The notes: a model not told the origin generated them from the letters alone. A stretch of 7,122 nt of DNA from an uncultured Clostridia bacterium (GCA_937893125.1 CALBHW010000019.1:1-7122), one strand, 5' to 3'. Counted from the stretch's first letter, positions 1 to 6,815 are shown. Numbers and translations: made by a program.

Positions 1-95
1 CAGTTTATTATTATAATCCAGCAACAGCCACAAGCAAATGGATTTACACCACAAAAAAAGTAACACAAATTGGCAAACACGTTTTTGCAGTGTAA
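1..95 (+). CDS. C-terminal end of an unidentified protein (5' end outside window)
   Basis: Reading frame 3 is open from the window edge for 30 codons and stops at TAA (93-95). The other two forward frames stop at 13-15 and 61-63. The peptide begins VYYYNPATATSKW and ends VTQIGKHVFAV. The ending resembles one half of a BspA-type repeat (V-T-x-I-G-x-x-x-F), so this could be the tail of a second leucine-rich-repeat surface protein in tandem with the next gene. That rests on about ten residues and is only a suggestion. The frame choice itself is fairly safe. No function is assigned. Confidence 0.5.
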   Translation, partial: VYYYNPATATSKWIYTTKKVTQIGKHVFAV

Positions 96-269
96 AATAA
101 AATTTATTTTTAAAAAATATTTAATTTTAAATTAATTTAAAAAAATTAAAAATTATTAAAAACACCTTTAAAAACGCTAAAAATAGGAAAAATTAATTAT
201 TTATAATATTTTTTACTAATATTTTGAATATTAAATTAATTTTATTTAATTTTAAAAAAGGAGCAATTT

Positions 270-317
270 ATGCCAAACAAAAAAATTAAAAGTGAAAATG
301 AAAAATTACGAACATAA
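270..317 (+). CDS. Possible 15-residue micro-ORF with strong Shine-Dalgarno
   Basis: ATG at 270 opens a 15-codon frame, MPNKKIKSENEKLRT, ending at TAA (315-317). The sequence AAAAAAGGAG at 254-263 precedes the ATG by 6 nt, a near-ideal ribosome binding site and the only G-rich cluster in this AT-rich stretch. The peptide is very basic and hydrophilic, with no membrane segment. It may be a real small peptide, a leader peptide for the downstream gene, or the surviving 5' end of a decayed gene. Past the stop the frame runs only about ten more codons before another stop. The peptide is unrecognised, and the strength of the ribosome binding site is the only argument for it. Confidence 0.3.
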   Translation: MPNKKIKSENEKLRT

Positions 318-500
318 ATACAACTAAAAATTATCTTAGAATTAAATTGAATTATACTTAAAATTTAATTAAAAATATTGACTTTTTAAAAGTATGTTGG
401 TGGAGTAATTTGATTAAGCATATCTTTTAAAAAATCGATTTATGTTTTGGTACAAGGTAAAGCAAGCAAAATATTTTAAATTGTTTGCAAAAAGATAAAA

Positions 501-505
501 GGGAG
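501..505 (+). promoter_or_regulatory. Ribosome binding site of the BspA-like gene
   Basis: GGGAG lies 8 nt before the ATG at 514. It fixes the start, which is also followed directly by a plausible signal sequence. Confidence 0.75.
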
Positions 506-513
506 AAAACGCA

Positions 514-2625
514 ATGTCAACTCGGGCAAATATTAGGTTAATAACATTTTGTATGTTTTTAATTTTGGCGATGCTTGTTGTGTCGTCAGTGCTTATTTTT
601 ACCGCGGGACAACAAAATATTGAGAGTTTAATTTCAATTGAGTTTACGGTTGAGAAAGTTAAACTTAATTTTGCCAACTACGACGGAACCGTCGTAACCC
701 CTGGGAATTGCAATATAGTTTTAAATGCGGACAAAACAAAATTTAAGATTGTTGGACCTACACCTATAATAGAAGATTCAACGGCGACCAGCCAAACTGA
801 TTATGATAAATATGACAATTATTCAAGTGTTGAGACGAGTAGTGAACGAATTGATTTTGAACATAATAACGGTTCTGAAAATACTACTTTACATAGTAGT
901 AATATTTGGGAAGATGATAGGTCGGCGCTTGTCTCAGGCCCAACGGGCAAAGTATCAAGCATTGACGACCTAACAAATAGCAGTGGTGCCGAGTTTTATT
1001 ACTTTTGCACGAACTCCGCGGTTATCGGTTCGACAGCCTACACCGACCCAGGGACGGTCTATTACACTTCAACCGCCGACGACACCTTAGAAAATTGGTA
1101 CGATAGACCACAAGATGTGATAAATCTCTATTCTTGCTTTATGATACCTAACTATACAACCGAAGAAAAATATAGCGGAAGTGATACAAGAATAATTATT
1201 TCAAATAAGATAACAAATATTCCAAGTTCTGCGTTTCAAAGTAATACTACTATAACGAATGTTCTTATACCGCAAAGCGTTAAAATTATAAAAAGTAGTG
1301 CTTTTGATAACTGTATTGCTTTAACAACTTTAGTAATTCCAAATTGTGTTACAGAAATTAAAACTAGTGCGTTCGATGGATGTAGTGGCTTGACAAGTGT
1401 GTTAATTGGTTCTGGTGTGACAAATATTGAAACTTATGCTTTTACGGGTCTCAATAGTCTAACAAATATAGTGATAGACGAAAATAATTCTACCTTTTAC
1501 TGTTCAGGGAATTGTATCATAAAAAAATCAAATAATGAGTTGGTTGCGGGTTTTAATATTTCTATCATTCCTAATAATGTCACAAGTATAGCGATGGCTG
1601 CTTTTAGAGAGAGTAACAGCATAATTAGTATTACAATTCCAGATAGTGTAACTAAAATAGGAAACTTTGCTTTTTACTCTTGCAGTAACTTATCAAACTT
1701 AGTTATCACAAGTGGTTTAACTGACATTGGTTATTCTGCCTTTAGTGGATGCGGTTTAACGAGTATAACGGTGTCGGAGAACAATTCTTTTTTTTATTCC
1801 ACAAATAATTGTTTAATAAAAAAATCAAATAAAGAATTAATTTTAGGTTGTAAAAACTCTGTAATACCAAGCGGTGTAATAAGTATAGGAAATGGTGCTT
1901 TTAATGGATGTAAGGGAATAACAAGTTTAACAATTCCAAGCACTGTTTTGAGTATAGGAGATTCAGCATTCTATGGCTGTAGCAAATTAACAAGTGCAAA
2001 TCTTGGAACTAGTGTGACGAGCATAGGTAAACAGGCATTTTTTTATTGTAGTAGTTTAAAAAACTTAACTATATCGGATAGTGTGACCAGTATTGGTGAG
2101 GATGCATTTGACGCTTGCAGTAGTTTGAATTATAATGTAATAGATAGTGTTAAATATCTAGGTAACGATACAAATCCATATGTTGTGGCTTGTGATGTGA
2201 GTATTACTACGAGAACTTCATACAATCTTGAAAGTGGCGTAAAAGTTATTTATTCTAGAGCCTTTTATAGTTGTAAAAGCTTAACAAGTATAACTTTACC
2301 AAATAGCGTGGTTAGTATAGGGGTTTGGGCTTTTTATGGCTGTACCAGTTTATCAAATGTAATATTGTCAAGTAATCTAATAAGCATAGGGAAATATGCT
2401 TTTAGAGGATGTAGTTTGTTAACAGCCATAACAATACCTAGCAATGTGTCAAACATAGGAAGTTATGCTTTTTATCAATGTAGTGGCTTAACTAGTATAA
2501 CTTTTAGTGATAGTACTAATACCTGGAAAGCTGGCTGGAGAACGGTTAGCGTTACTGATCCAGCACAGAATGCAACCAATTTGGTTTCTTCCTATTATAG
2601 TTCTGATTGGACTAAAAATAGTTAA
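514..2625 (+). CDS. BspA-like leucine-rich-repeat surface protein
   Basis: This 703-residue protein is probably exported and surface-exposed. Residues 1-8 carry two Arg and residues 9-29 are a hydrophobic run, forming a signal peptide or N-terminal anchor. Residues about 33-228 are a unique region rich in Ser, Thr, Asn and Asp that I do not recognise. Residues about 230-668 hold 15 repeats of about 23 residues with the BspA/LRR_5 pattern (T-S-I-G-x-x-A-F-x-x-C-x-x-L-T-S-I-x-I-P-x-S-V). Three inserts break them: after repeats 4 and 7 (residues 323-356 and 422-455, 20 of 34 identical) and after repeat 11. The tail, with VTDPAQNAT and ending YYSSDWTKNS, resembles the C-termini of clostridial members as I recall them. 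There is no LPxTG motif or C-terminal membrane anchor, so the means of surface retention is unclear. Family members are associated with adhesion or host contact; for this protein that is inference. GC content changes sharply within the gene, with about 51% at 961-1080 against about 20% in sampled repeat segments. Confidence 0.9.
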   Translation: MSTRANIRLITFCMFLILAMLVVSSVLIFTAGQQNIESLISIEFTVEKVKLNFANYDGTVVTPGNCNIVLNADKTKFKIVGPTPIIEDSTATSQTDYDKYDNYSSVETSSERIDFEHNNGSENTTLHSSNIWEDDRSALVSGPTGKVSSIDDLTNSSGAEFYYFCTNSAVIGSTAYTDPGTVYYTSTADDTLENWYDRPQDVINLYSCFMIPNYTTEEKYSGSDTRIIISNKITNIPSSAFQSNTTITNVLIPQSVKIIKSSAFDNCIALTTLVIPNCVTEIKTSAFDGCSGLTSVLIGSGVTNIETYAFTGLNSLTNIVIDENNSTFYCSGNCIIKKSNNELVAGFNISIIPNNVTSIAMAAFRESNSIISITIPDSVTKIGNFAFYSCSNLSNLVITSGLTDIGYSAFSGCGLTSITVSENNSFFYSTNNCLIKKSNKELILGCKNSVIPSGVISIGNGAFNGCKGITSLTIPSTVLSIGDSAFYGCSKLTSANLGTSVTSIGKQAFFYCSSLKNLTISDSVTSIGEDAFDACSSLNYNVIDSVKYLGNDTNPYVVACDVSITTRTSYNLESGVKVIYSRAFYSCKSLTSITLPNSVVSIGVWAFYGCTSLSNVILSSNLISIGKYAFRGCSLLTAITIPSNVSNIGSYAFYQCSGLTSITFSDSTNTWKAGWRTVSVTDPAQNATNLVSSYYSSDWTKNS
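1201..2517 (+). repeat. Coding tandem repeats of the BspA-like gene
   Basis: Fifteen degenerate units of about 69 bp encode the LRR_5-type repeats (residues about 230-668). Units are recognised by the recurring A-F-x-x-C core, and by AGTATAGG or close variants encoding S-I-G. Nucleotide similarity between units is only moderate, so the array is old rather than freshly amplified. It is interrupted at 1480-1581 and 1777-1878 by two related inserts that share a 17-nt exact stretch (ATAAAAAAATCAAATAA). A third, unrelated insert with the motif Y-L-G-N-D-x-N-P-Y-V-V lies near residues 540-585. Confidence 0.85.
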
Positions 2626-2658
2626 GGTGCTTTAGAAATTTTATTGAAATTGTTTATT

Positions 2659-2724
2659 AAAAATCAATCCTTGATTAAAGTTGGCGCTTGTGGGTGGGTG
2701 CTTCCGTGCTGGGGTTGGTTTTTT
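2659..2724 (+). terminator. Possible terminator of the BspA-like gene
   Basis: Bases 2659-2670 (ending TCAATCC) can pair with 2712-2723 (GGGTTGG followed by T). This gives 12 pairs including two G-T wobbles, and the sequence runs into six T (2719-2724). The 41-nt loop is large and the outer pairs are A-T only, so this is a weak candidate. An alternative local hairpin at 2662-2676 uses the same left arm but lacks a T tract. It sits 34-100 nt past the stop codon, a suitable place for a terminator. Confidence 0.35.
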
Positions 2725-2983
2725 ATAAAGAGTTTTTAGGATAAGGAGAGCGTCAAAAAAAGTAGAGAGTTTTAGTTTTAAAAGTGATATATTTAAAGAT
2801 AAATGTTTTGTAGTAATAGAATGGAGTTAAGTTAGTTTACTTCTTTAATAAAACACAATAAAGGTTGCTAGATTAAGGCTTCATAGTGTAAAGACGGGAA
2901 AGTTGTTTTGTTCACTGGTTTTGCTAGGTCAAGGGGATTGAGACGGGGAAAAGAGTGGGTAAAAAAAGTGGGTTAAAATCGTT

Positions 2984-3010
2984 TTGAAATTTTTAAGGGC
3001 GTGATATAAT
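2984..3010 (+). promoter_or_regulatory. Sigma-A type promoter of the DUF1015 gene
   Basis: A perfect TATAAT (3005-3010) is preceded by TGA, giving an extended -10. TTGAAA (2984-2989) lies 15 nt upstream; shifting to TTTTGA (2982-2987) gives a 17-nt spacer. Transcription would begin near 3016-3018, leaving a leader of only about 20 nt with no room for a riboswitch. This is the best promoter in the window and suggests basal, unregulated expression. Confidence 0.7.
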
Positions 3011-3023
3011 GGGGGTAGACGAA

Positions 3024-3029
3024 AAGGAG
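3024..3029 (+). promoter_or_regulatory. Ribosome binding site of the DUF1015 gene
   Basis: AAGGAG lies 7 nt before the ATG at 3037, an optimal spacing, and settles the start choice. Confidence 0.85.
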
Positions 3030-3036
3030 ATTACAT

Positions 3037-4287
3037 ATGTCTATTATAAAAAAACAACATATTTATTTGCCACGAAAGAATTTTGATATGTCTAAGTGGG
3101 CGGTTATTGCTTGCGACCAATTTACAAGCGAGCCTGAGTATTGGGAAAAGTTAAAAAGTTATGTCGACGGCACGCCAACGACACTTGACCTTATTTTTCC
3201 TGAACTTTATCTTAGCAAAGACAATAGCGAAAGGATTAAGCAAATAAACAACAATATGAAGGAGTATTACGACAAAAAACTCCTTGAGGACGAAGGGATG
3301 TGTATGATTTTGGTAAATCGTTCGACCAAACAACACCCAAAGCGTCTTGGAATTATGCTCAATGTCGACCTTGAAGCGTACGATTTTAGACCTGACGTAC
3401 CAGCGCTTATTAAGGCGACTGAAGGCACGATTATTGAGAGAATTCCACCAAGAGTAGAGATTAGAAAGGACTCAATTTTTGAACTTCCACACATTATGCT
3501 CCTATATGATGATAGAGACGAGCATATTGCGGACAATTTGTATGAAAATAGGGCAAAACTTGAAAAAGTTTATGATTTTAATCTAAATATGGACGGCGGA
3601 CATCTTGAAGGCTACAAAATAAAAGATGTTGACGGCGTTATTGCGAAATTTGACAAACTTTTGACGCCAGAATATCTTAAAAAGACCTTTAATAGCGAAA
3701 CCCCACTACTTTTTGCGGTTGGTGACGGAAACCATAGTTTGGCGACTGCAAAAGAGCATTGGAATAGGCTTAAAGCGACCTTGCCAGCGGAACTTTTGGA
3801 AAACCACCCAGCAAGATATGCTCTTGTTGAAGTCGTCAACATTCACGACGCGGGCATTGAATTTAGCCCAATTTTTAGGGTTGTCAAAAACGCGTCAAGT
3901 AAGTTTGTTAAGGGGCTTAAAAAACTTTATAAGCCAAACAAAGACGAAGGGTGCGTCACACAAACTCTTATCGTAAACGGCAAGGAAGAAACTTTTGACC
4001 TTCCAAACAACTCGCCACTTGCAATCAAAATGGTGCAAGAATATATCGACGAGTGCTTGGCTGACGAAATCGAGATGACTGTTGACTACATTCACGGGCT
4101 TGACTCGTTAAAAGACATTTGCAGTAAAGATAAGACCGCTGTTGGAATCACTCTTCCTACACTTGATAAGACACAACTTTTTGAATTCGTTATCAAACAC
4201 GGTGTTTTGCCAAGAAAGGCGTTCTCAATTGGTGAAGCAAGAGAAAAGAGATATTATCTTGAAGCACACAAGATTAAACTTGTGTAA
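3037..4287 (+). CDS. DUF1015 family protein
   Basis: This 416-residue cytoplasmic protein has no signal peptide or membrane segment and is full length for the DUF1015 family (about 400-430 residues). Family hallmarks visible are the opening with WAVIACDQFTSEPEYW, a central G-D-G-N-H-S motif at residues 229-234 followed by L-A-T-A-K-E-H-W, and H-P-A-R-Y-A-L-V-E-V-V-N-I-H-D at about 257-271. The motif around H233 is the most conserved part of the family and probably lies in its active or binding site, but no reaction has been firmly established to my knowledge. In many Firmicutes, relatives sit next to serine biosynthesis genes (serA/serC). No such neighbour is visible here, and the gene has its own promoter, so context gives no clue to function. 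The ORF is intact, with a perfect ribosome binding site and TAA stop. Its codon use matches tex, which fits a resident chromosomal gene. Confidence 0.93.
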   Translation: MSIIKKQHIYLPRKNFDMSKWAVIACDQFTSEPEYWEKLKSYVDGTPTTLDLIFPELYLSKDNSERIKQINNNMKEYYDKKLLEDEGMCMILVNRSTKQHPKRLGIMLNVDLEAYDFRPDVPALIKATEGTIIERIPPRVEIRKDSIFELPHIMLLYDDRDEHIADNLYENRAKLEKVYDFNLNMDGGHLEGYKIKDVDGVIAKFDKLLTPEYLKKTFNSETPLLFAVGDGNHSLATAKEHWNRLKATLPAELLENHPARYALVEVVNIHDAGIEFSPIFRVVKNASSKFVKGLKKLYKPNKDEGCVTQTLIVNGKEETFDLPNNSPLAIKMVQEYIDECLADEIEMTVDYIHGLDSLKDICSKDKTAVGITLPTLDKTQLFEFVIKHGVLPRKAFSIGEAREKRYYLEAHKIKLV

Positions 4288-4326
4288 AAATTGACATTGA
4301 GTGGTTTTTAAGTGAAAAGGCGATTA

Positions 4327-4355
4327 TTTTGACCTATACAAAAGTTTTTTATAGT
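4327..4355 (+). promoter_or_regulatory. Weak promoter candidate for tex
   Basis: TTGACC (4329-4334) lies 15 nt before TATAGT (4350-4355); reading the -35 as TTTTGA (4327-4332) gives 17 nt. This layout mirrors the promoter before the DUF1015 gene but without the TGn extension. It would leave a leader of about 190 nt. The same bases form a small inverted repeat (CTATA/TATAG, 4334-4354). In AT-rich DNA such matches arise easily. Confidence 0.3.
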
Positions 4356-4413
4356 TATAAAGCATAGAAAAATTGTAAAAAACGACAAAATATCACTTGT
4401 TTTAGTGGGGATT

Positions 4414-4446
4414 AAATATATGATTACTATGCGACATCATATGTTT
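4414..4446 (+). terminator. Imperfect hairpin, possible weak terminator or leader structure
   Basis: Bases 4414-4424 pair with 4436-4446 in an 11-bp stem with a single G-T wobble around an 11-nt loop. The right arm ends in GTTTT, followed by AGTTTC. It could end transcripts of the DUF1015 gene 127 nt upstream, or form a leader structure for tex. The stem is A/T-dominated and the T tract short, so termination would be inefficient. Confidence 0.35.
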
Positions 4447-4533
4447 TAGTTTCTTACTAAATTAAAATAAAACAAATAAAACTTGTAAACAATTTAGAAC
4501 CACTTTTAAAAAAGCAACAAACTGACACAACAT

Positions 4534-4540
4534 AAAAGGA
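4534..4540 (+). promoter_or_regulatory. Ribosome binding site of tex
   Basis: AAAAGGA lies 12 nt before the ATG at 4553. The spacing is longer than usual, so initiation may be only moderate. No alternative in-frame start upstream is better, and the protein alignment to Tex begins exactly at this Met. Confidence 0.6.
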
Positions 4541-4552
4541 TTTTTCACACAT

Positions 4553-6730
4553 ATGGACATTGCAAAAGCATTAAGTTTAGAATTTAACATTAGGCTAGAT
4601 TACGCAAACAACATTATAAACCTTCTTGACGAAGGTTGTACTGTGCCTTTCATTGCGCGTTACAGAAAGGAAATGCACGGAAGTCTTGACGACCAAATTA
4701 TTAGAGATTTTGCGGATAGGCTTGACTATTTAAGAAATTTTGAAAAGAGAAAGGAAGAAATTGTCAAACTTATTGAAGGACAAGAAAAAATGACGCCTGA
4801 AATTATGGATAAGTTGGACAAGGCGCTTACTCTTACGGAACTTGAAGATATTTATAGACCTTTCCGCCCAAAAAGACAAACTCGCGCGACTATCGCCGAA
4901 GCAAAAGGACTCAAACCTTTGGCGGAAATTATTTTCAAACAAAAAGACAAGCACACGCTTGAAGAGTTGGCAAAAGATTATGTTAGCGAAGAAAAGGGCG
5001 TAAAGGATGAAAAGGAAGCGCTCGCGGGCGCAAGCGACATAATCGCGGAAATGATAAGTGACGATGCGGAAATTAGAAAAATTTTGAGAGAATTTCTTTT
5101 TGACTCCGCTCAAATCGTGACGACTTTGAAGCCTGGCGAAAAATATCTTGTTTACCAAACCTACGAAAATTACAAAGAACCAGTCAATAAAATCCCTAGC
5201 CATCGTATTTTGGCGATAAATAGGGGCGAAAAAGACGAGTGCTTAAAGGTTGATGTTGAAACCAACAATGAAAGGTGTATTGAGCTTATCTTGGACGAAG
5301 TTTTGGTCAAAAATGGCTCATATGAAGATTTCATAAAGTCGGCAGTGCAAGATAGTTTTGAAAGACTTATTTTGCCTTCACTTATTAGGGAACTTAGGGC
5401 GACACTGACTGACAAGGCGAACGAACAAGCGATTAAGATGTTTGAAGTTAACCTAAAACCCCTTCTTATGCAACCACCTTTGAAAGACAAGGTTATTTTG
5501 GGGCTTGACCCAGCGTATAGAACGGGGTGTAAGGTGGCGGTTATTGACCCAAACGGCAATGTTATCGATAAAACGGTTATCTATCCAACTCCACCACACA
5601 ACCAAATCGAAAAAAGCGAAGAAATTATTGCCGATCTTGTTAAAAAACACAAGGTTGACGCAATTTCAATCGGGAACGGCACGGCAAGTAAGGAAAGCGA
5701 AATTTTTGTTAGTAACCTTATAAAAAAACTTGATAGACCTGTCCAATATATGGTCGTTAACGAAGCGGGCGCGAGTGTTTATAGCGCAAGTAAGTTGGGG
5801 GCAGAAGAATTCCCTGACTATGATGTCAGTTTGAGAAGCGCTGTTAGTATTGCAAGGCGACTTCAAGACCCACTTGCGGAACTTATCAAAATCGATGTCA
5901 AATCAATTGGTGTTGGGCAATATCAACACGATATGCCACAAAAAAGATTGTCAACAGTGCTTGACGGCGTTGTTGAAGATTGCGTTAACTCGGTTGGGGT
6001 TGATCTTAACACTGCAAGTTATAAACTTCTCGAACATGTGTCGGGGCTTAACGCGTCAATCGCAAAAAATATTGTCGATTTTAGGCGCGAAAACGGAAAA
6101 TTTACGACTAGAAAGGAACTTTTGAACGTAAACAAACTGGGCGCTAAGGCGTACGAACAATGCGCGGGCTTCCTTAGAATCCCTAATGAAAAGAACATTC
6201 TCGACAACACGGGCGTTCACCCAGAAAGTTACGAAGCGACTGAAAAATTGCTAAAAATGTTCAATATGAAGGAAAGCGACATTGGACAAGAAGCAATGCT
6301 TGATTTGCCAAGGCTTATTGGTGCAAAAGGCGAAGAAAAAGTCGCAAGTGAATGTGGTGTCGGTGTTCCAACTTTGGACGACATTGTAAAAGAACTTTTA
6401 AAACCTGGTCGTGATATTCGTGACGACCTTCCAAAACCAGAACTTAGAAGCGATGTTTTAAGTATCGAAGATTTGAAAGTCGGAATGGTTATGAAAGGGA
6501 CGGTTAGAAATGTTATCGACTTTGGTGCATTCGTCGATATTGGCGTGCACCAAGACGGACTTGTTCATATTAGCGAAGTTTGTGATAGATATATTAAACA
6601 TCCTAGTGAAGAATTGTCTGTTGGAGACATCGTAAAAGTTAAAATTATTAGTATTGACCTTCAAAAACAACGCATCGGCTTGTCAATCAGAAAGGCAGTC
6701 GATGAAGAAGAAACTGAAGGGGTTAAATAG
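4553..6730 (+). CDS. tex: Tex family transcription accessory / S1 RNA-binding protein
   Basis: This 725-residue cytoplasmic protein is full length for Tex, a conserved nucleic-acid-binding protein linked to transcription; its exact role differs between species. The N-terminal helical region (about 1-190) opens like the family, with P-F-I-A-R-Y-R-K-E at about 32-40. A YqgF/RNase H-like domain follows (about 312-440), with G-L-D-P-A-Y-R-T-G at 317-325, G-N-G-T-A-S at 374-379 and N-E-A-G-A-S at 403-408. The Tex signature S-I-A-R-R-L-Q-D-P-L-A-E-L and G-V-G-Q-Y-Q-H-D covers about 432-460. Helix-hairpin-helix repeats lie at about 483-545 (A-S-Y-K-L-L, V-S-G-L-N, G-K-F-T-T-R-K-E-L-L). The C-terminal S1 domain (641-713) carries the R-N-V-I-D-F-G-A-F-V-D and H-I-S-E-V motifs. 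All expected domains are present in the usual order without frameshift. It lies 265 nt behind the DUF1015 gene, too far for tight coupling. Confidence 0.96.
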   Translation: MDIAKALSLEFNIRLDYANNIINLLDEGCTVPFIARYRKEMHGSLDDQIIRDFADRLDYLRNFEKRKEEIVKLIEGQEKMTPEIMDKLDKALTLTELEDIYRPFRPKRQTRATIAEAKGLKPLAEIIFKQKDKHTLEELAKDYVSEEKGVKDEKEALAGASDIIAEMISDDAEIRKILREFLFDSAQIVTTLKPGEKYLVYQTYENYKEPVNKIPSHRILAINRGEKDECLKVDVETNNERCIELILDEVLVKNGSYEDFIKSAVQDSFERLILPSLIRELRATLTDKANEQAIKMFEVNLKPLLMQPPLKDKVILGLDPAYRTGCKVAVIDPNGNVIDKTVIYPTPPHNQIEKSEEIIADLVKKHKVDAISIGNGTASKESEIFVSNLIKKLDRPVQYMVVNEAGASVYSASKLGAEEFPDYDVSLRSAVSIARRLQDPLAELIKIDVKSIGVGQYQHDMPQKRLSTVLDGVVEDCVNSVGVDLNTASYKLLEHVSGLNASIAKNIVDFRRENGKFTTRKELLNVNKLGAKAYEQCAGFLRIPNEKNILDNTGVHPESYEATEKLLKMFNMKESDIGQEAMLDLPRLIGAKGEEKVASECGVGVPTLDDIVKELLKPGRDIRDDLPKPELRSDVLSIEDLKVGMVMKGTVRNVIDFGAFVDIGVHQDGLVHISEVCDRYIKHPSEELSVGDIVKVKIISIDLQKQRIGLSIRKAVDEEETEGVK

Positions 6731-6740
6731 ATAAAAGAAT

Positions 6741-6800
6741 AAGGGCGACCGCGTGTTGACAGTTCTTTGAACGCCAACTCACGACCGCCCCCTTTTGTTT
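6741..6800 (+). terminator. Rho-independent terminator of tex
   Basis: A nested imperfect hairpin starts 10 nt after the stop codon. GGGCG (6743-6747) pairs with CGCCC (6786-6790), GTTG (6755-6758) with CAAC (6775-6778), and GTTC (6762-6765) with GAAC (6769-6772) around a TTT loop. The right arm is followed by CCTTTTGTTT. The GC-rich base, position and trailing T run support termination. A second hairpin competes for 6779-6786. Confidence 0.65.
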
Positions 6801-6815
6801 ATAGGTCGTGATTTT
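6779..6815 (+). terminator. Second, overlapping hairpin with T run
   Basis: TCACGACC (6779-6786) is an exact inverted match of GGTCGTGA (6804-6811), giving an 8-bp perfect stem around a 17-nt loop, followed directly by TTTT (6812-6815). It shares its left arm with the closing stem of the preceding hairpin, so only one can form at a time. It may be a back-up terminator or one state of a two-state structure. Confidence 0.5.

Larger units (their letters stand above)
96..513 (+). other. Extremely AT-rich intergenic region
   Basis: This is 418 nt between the upstream gene tail and the BspA-like gene. By hand count, 121-240 contains only about 8% G+C. AT-only palindromes occur, for example the 18-bp palindrome at 125-142 and an 8-bp inverted repeat at 94-101/103-110 ending in a T run just past the upstream stop. 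The latter might act as a weak terminator, but AT-only symmetry is expected by chance here. Promoter-like words also occur: TATAAT at 202-207, TATACT at 353-358 and TTGACT at 378-383. None has a partner at proper spacing. The region holds one micro-ORF with a strong ribosome binding site, listed separately. Confidence 0.7.
2626..3036 (+). other. Gene-free gap between the BspA-like and DUF1015 genes
   Basis: I see no credible gene in these 411 nt. An AAGGAG at 2741-2746 has no usable start codon after it. A G-rich stretch at 2689-2718, with runs of GGG, GGG and GGGG, leads into six T. A small perfect hairpin (6-bp stem, 3-nt loop) lies at 2662-2676. The last 60 nt hold the promoter and ribosome binding site of the next gene. 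The strand is noticeably G-rich between 2880 and 3016, which I cannot explain. Confidence 0.6.

Noticed and set aside
125..142. 18-bp perfect palindrome as an operator site
   Set aside because: It is made only of A and T within a stretch of about 8% GC, where such symmetry is expected by chance.
378..406. TTGACT as -35 of a promoter for the BspA-like gene
   Set aside because: A fair -35 match, but at 16-18 nt spacing the sequence is TGGAGT-like and no acceptable -10 follows; better T/A words are at 22 nt or more.
1201..2517. CRISPR array or satellite repeats
   Set aside because: The periodicity of about 69 bp is coding (three times 23 residues), in frame throughout and with diverged units, as in a leucine-rich-repeat protein.
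2689..2718. G-quadruplex in the gap after the BspA-like gene
   Set aside because: Only three runs of three or more G are present, plus a GG, so the canonical four-run pattern is not met.
4730..5203. 157-codon minus-strand open frame inside tex
   Set aside because: It lies wholly antisense to a well-conserved Tex coding region, has no start signals, and its content reflects the complement of tex codons.
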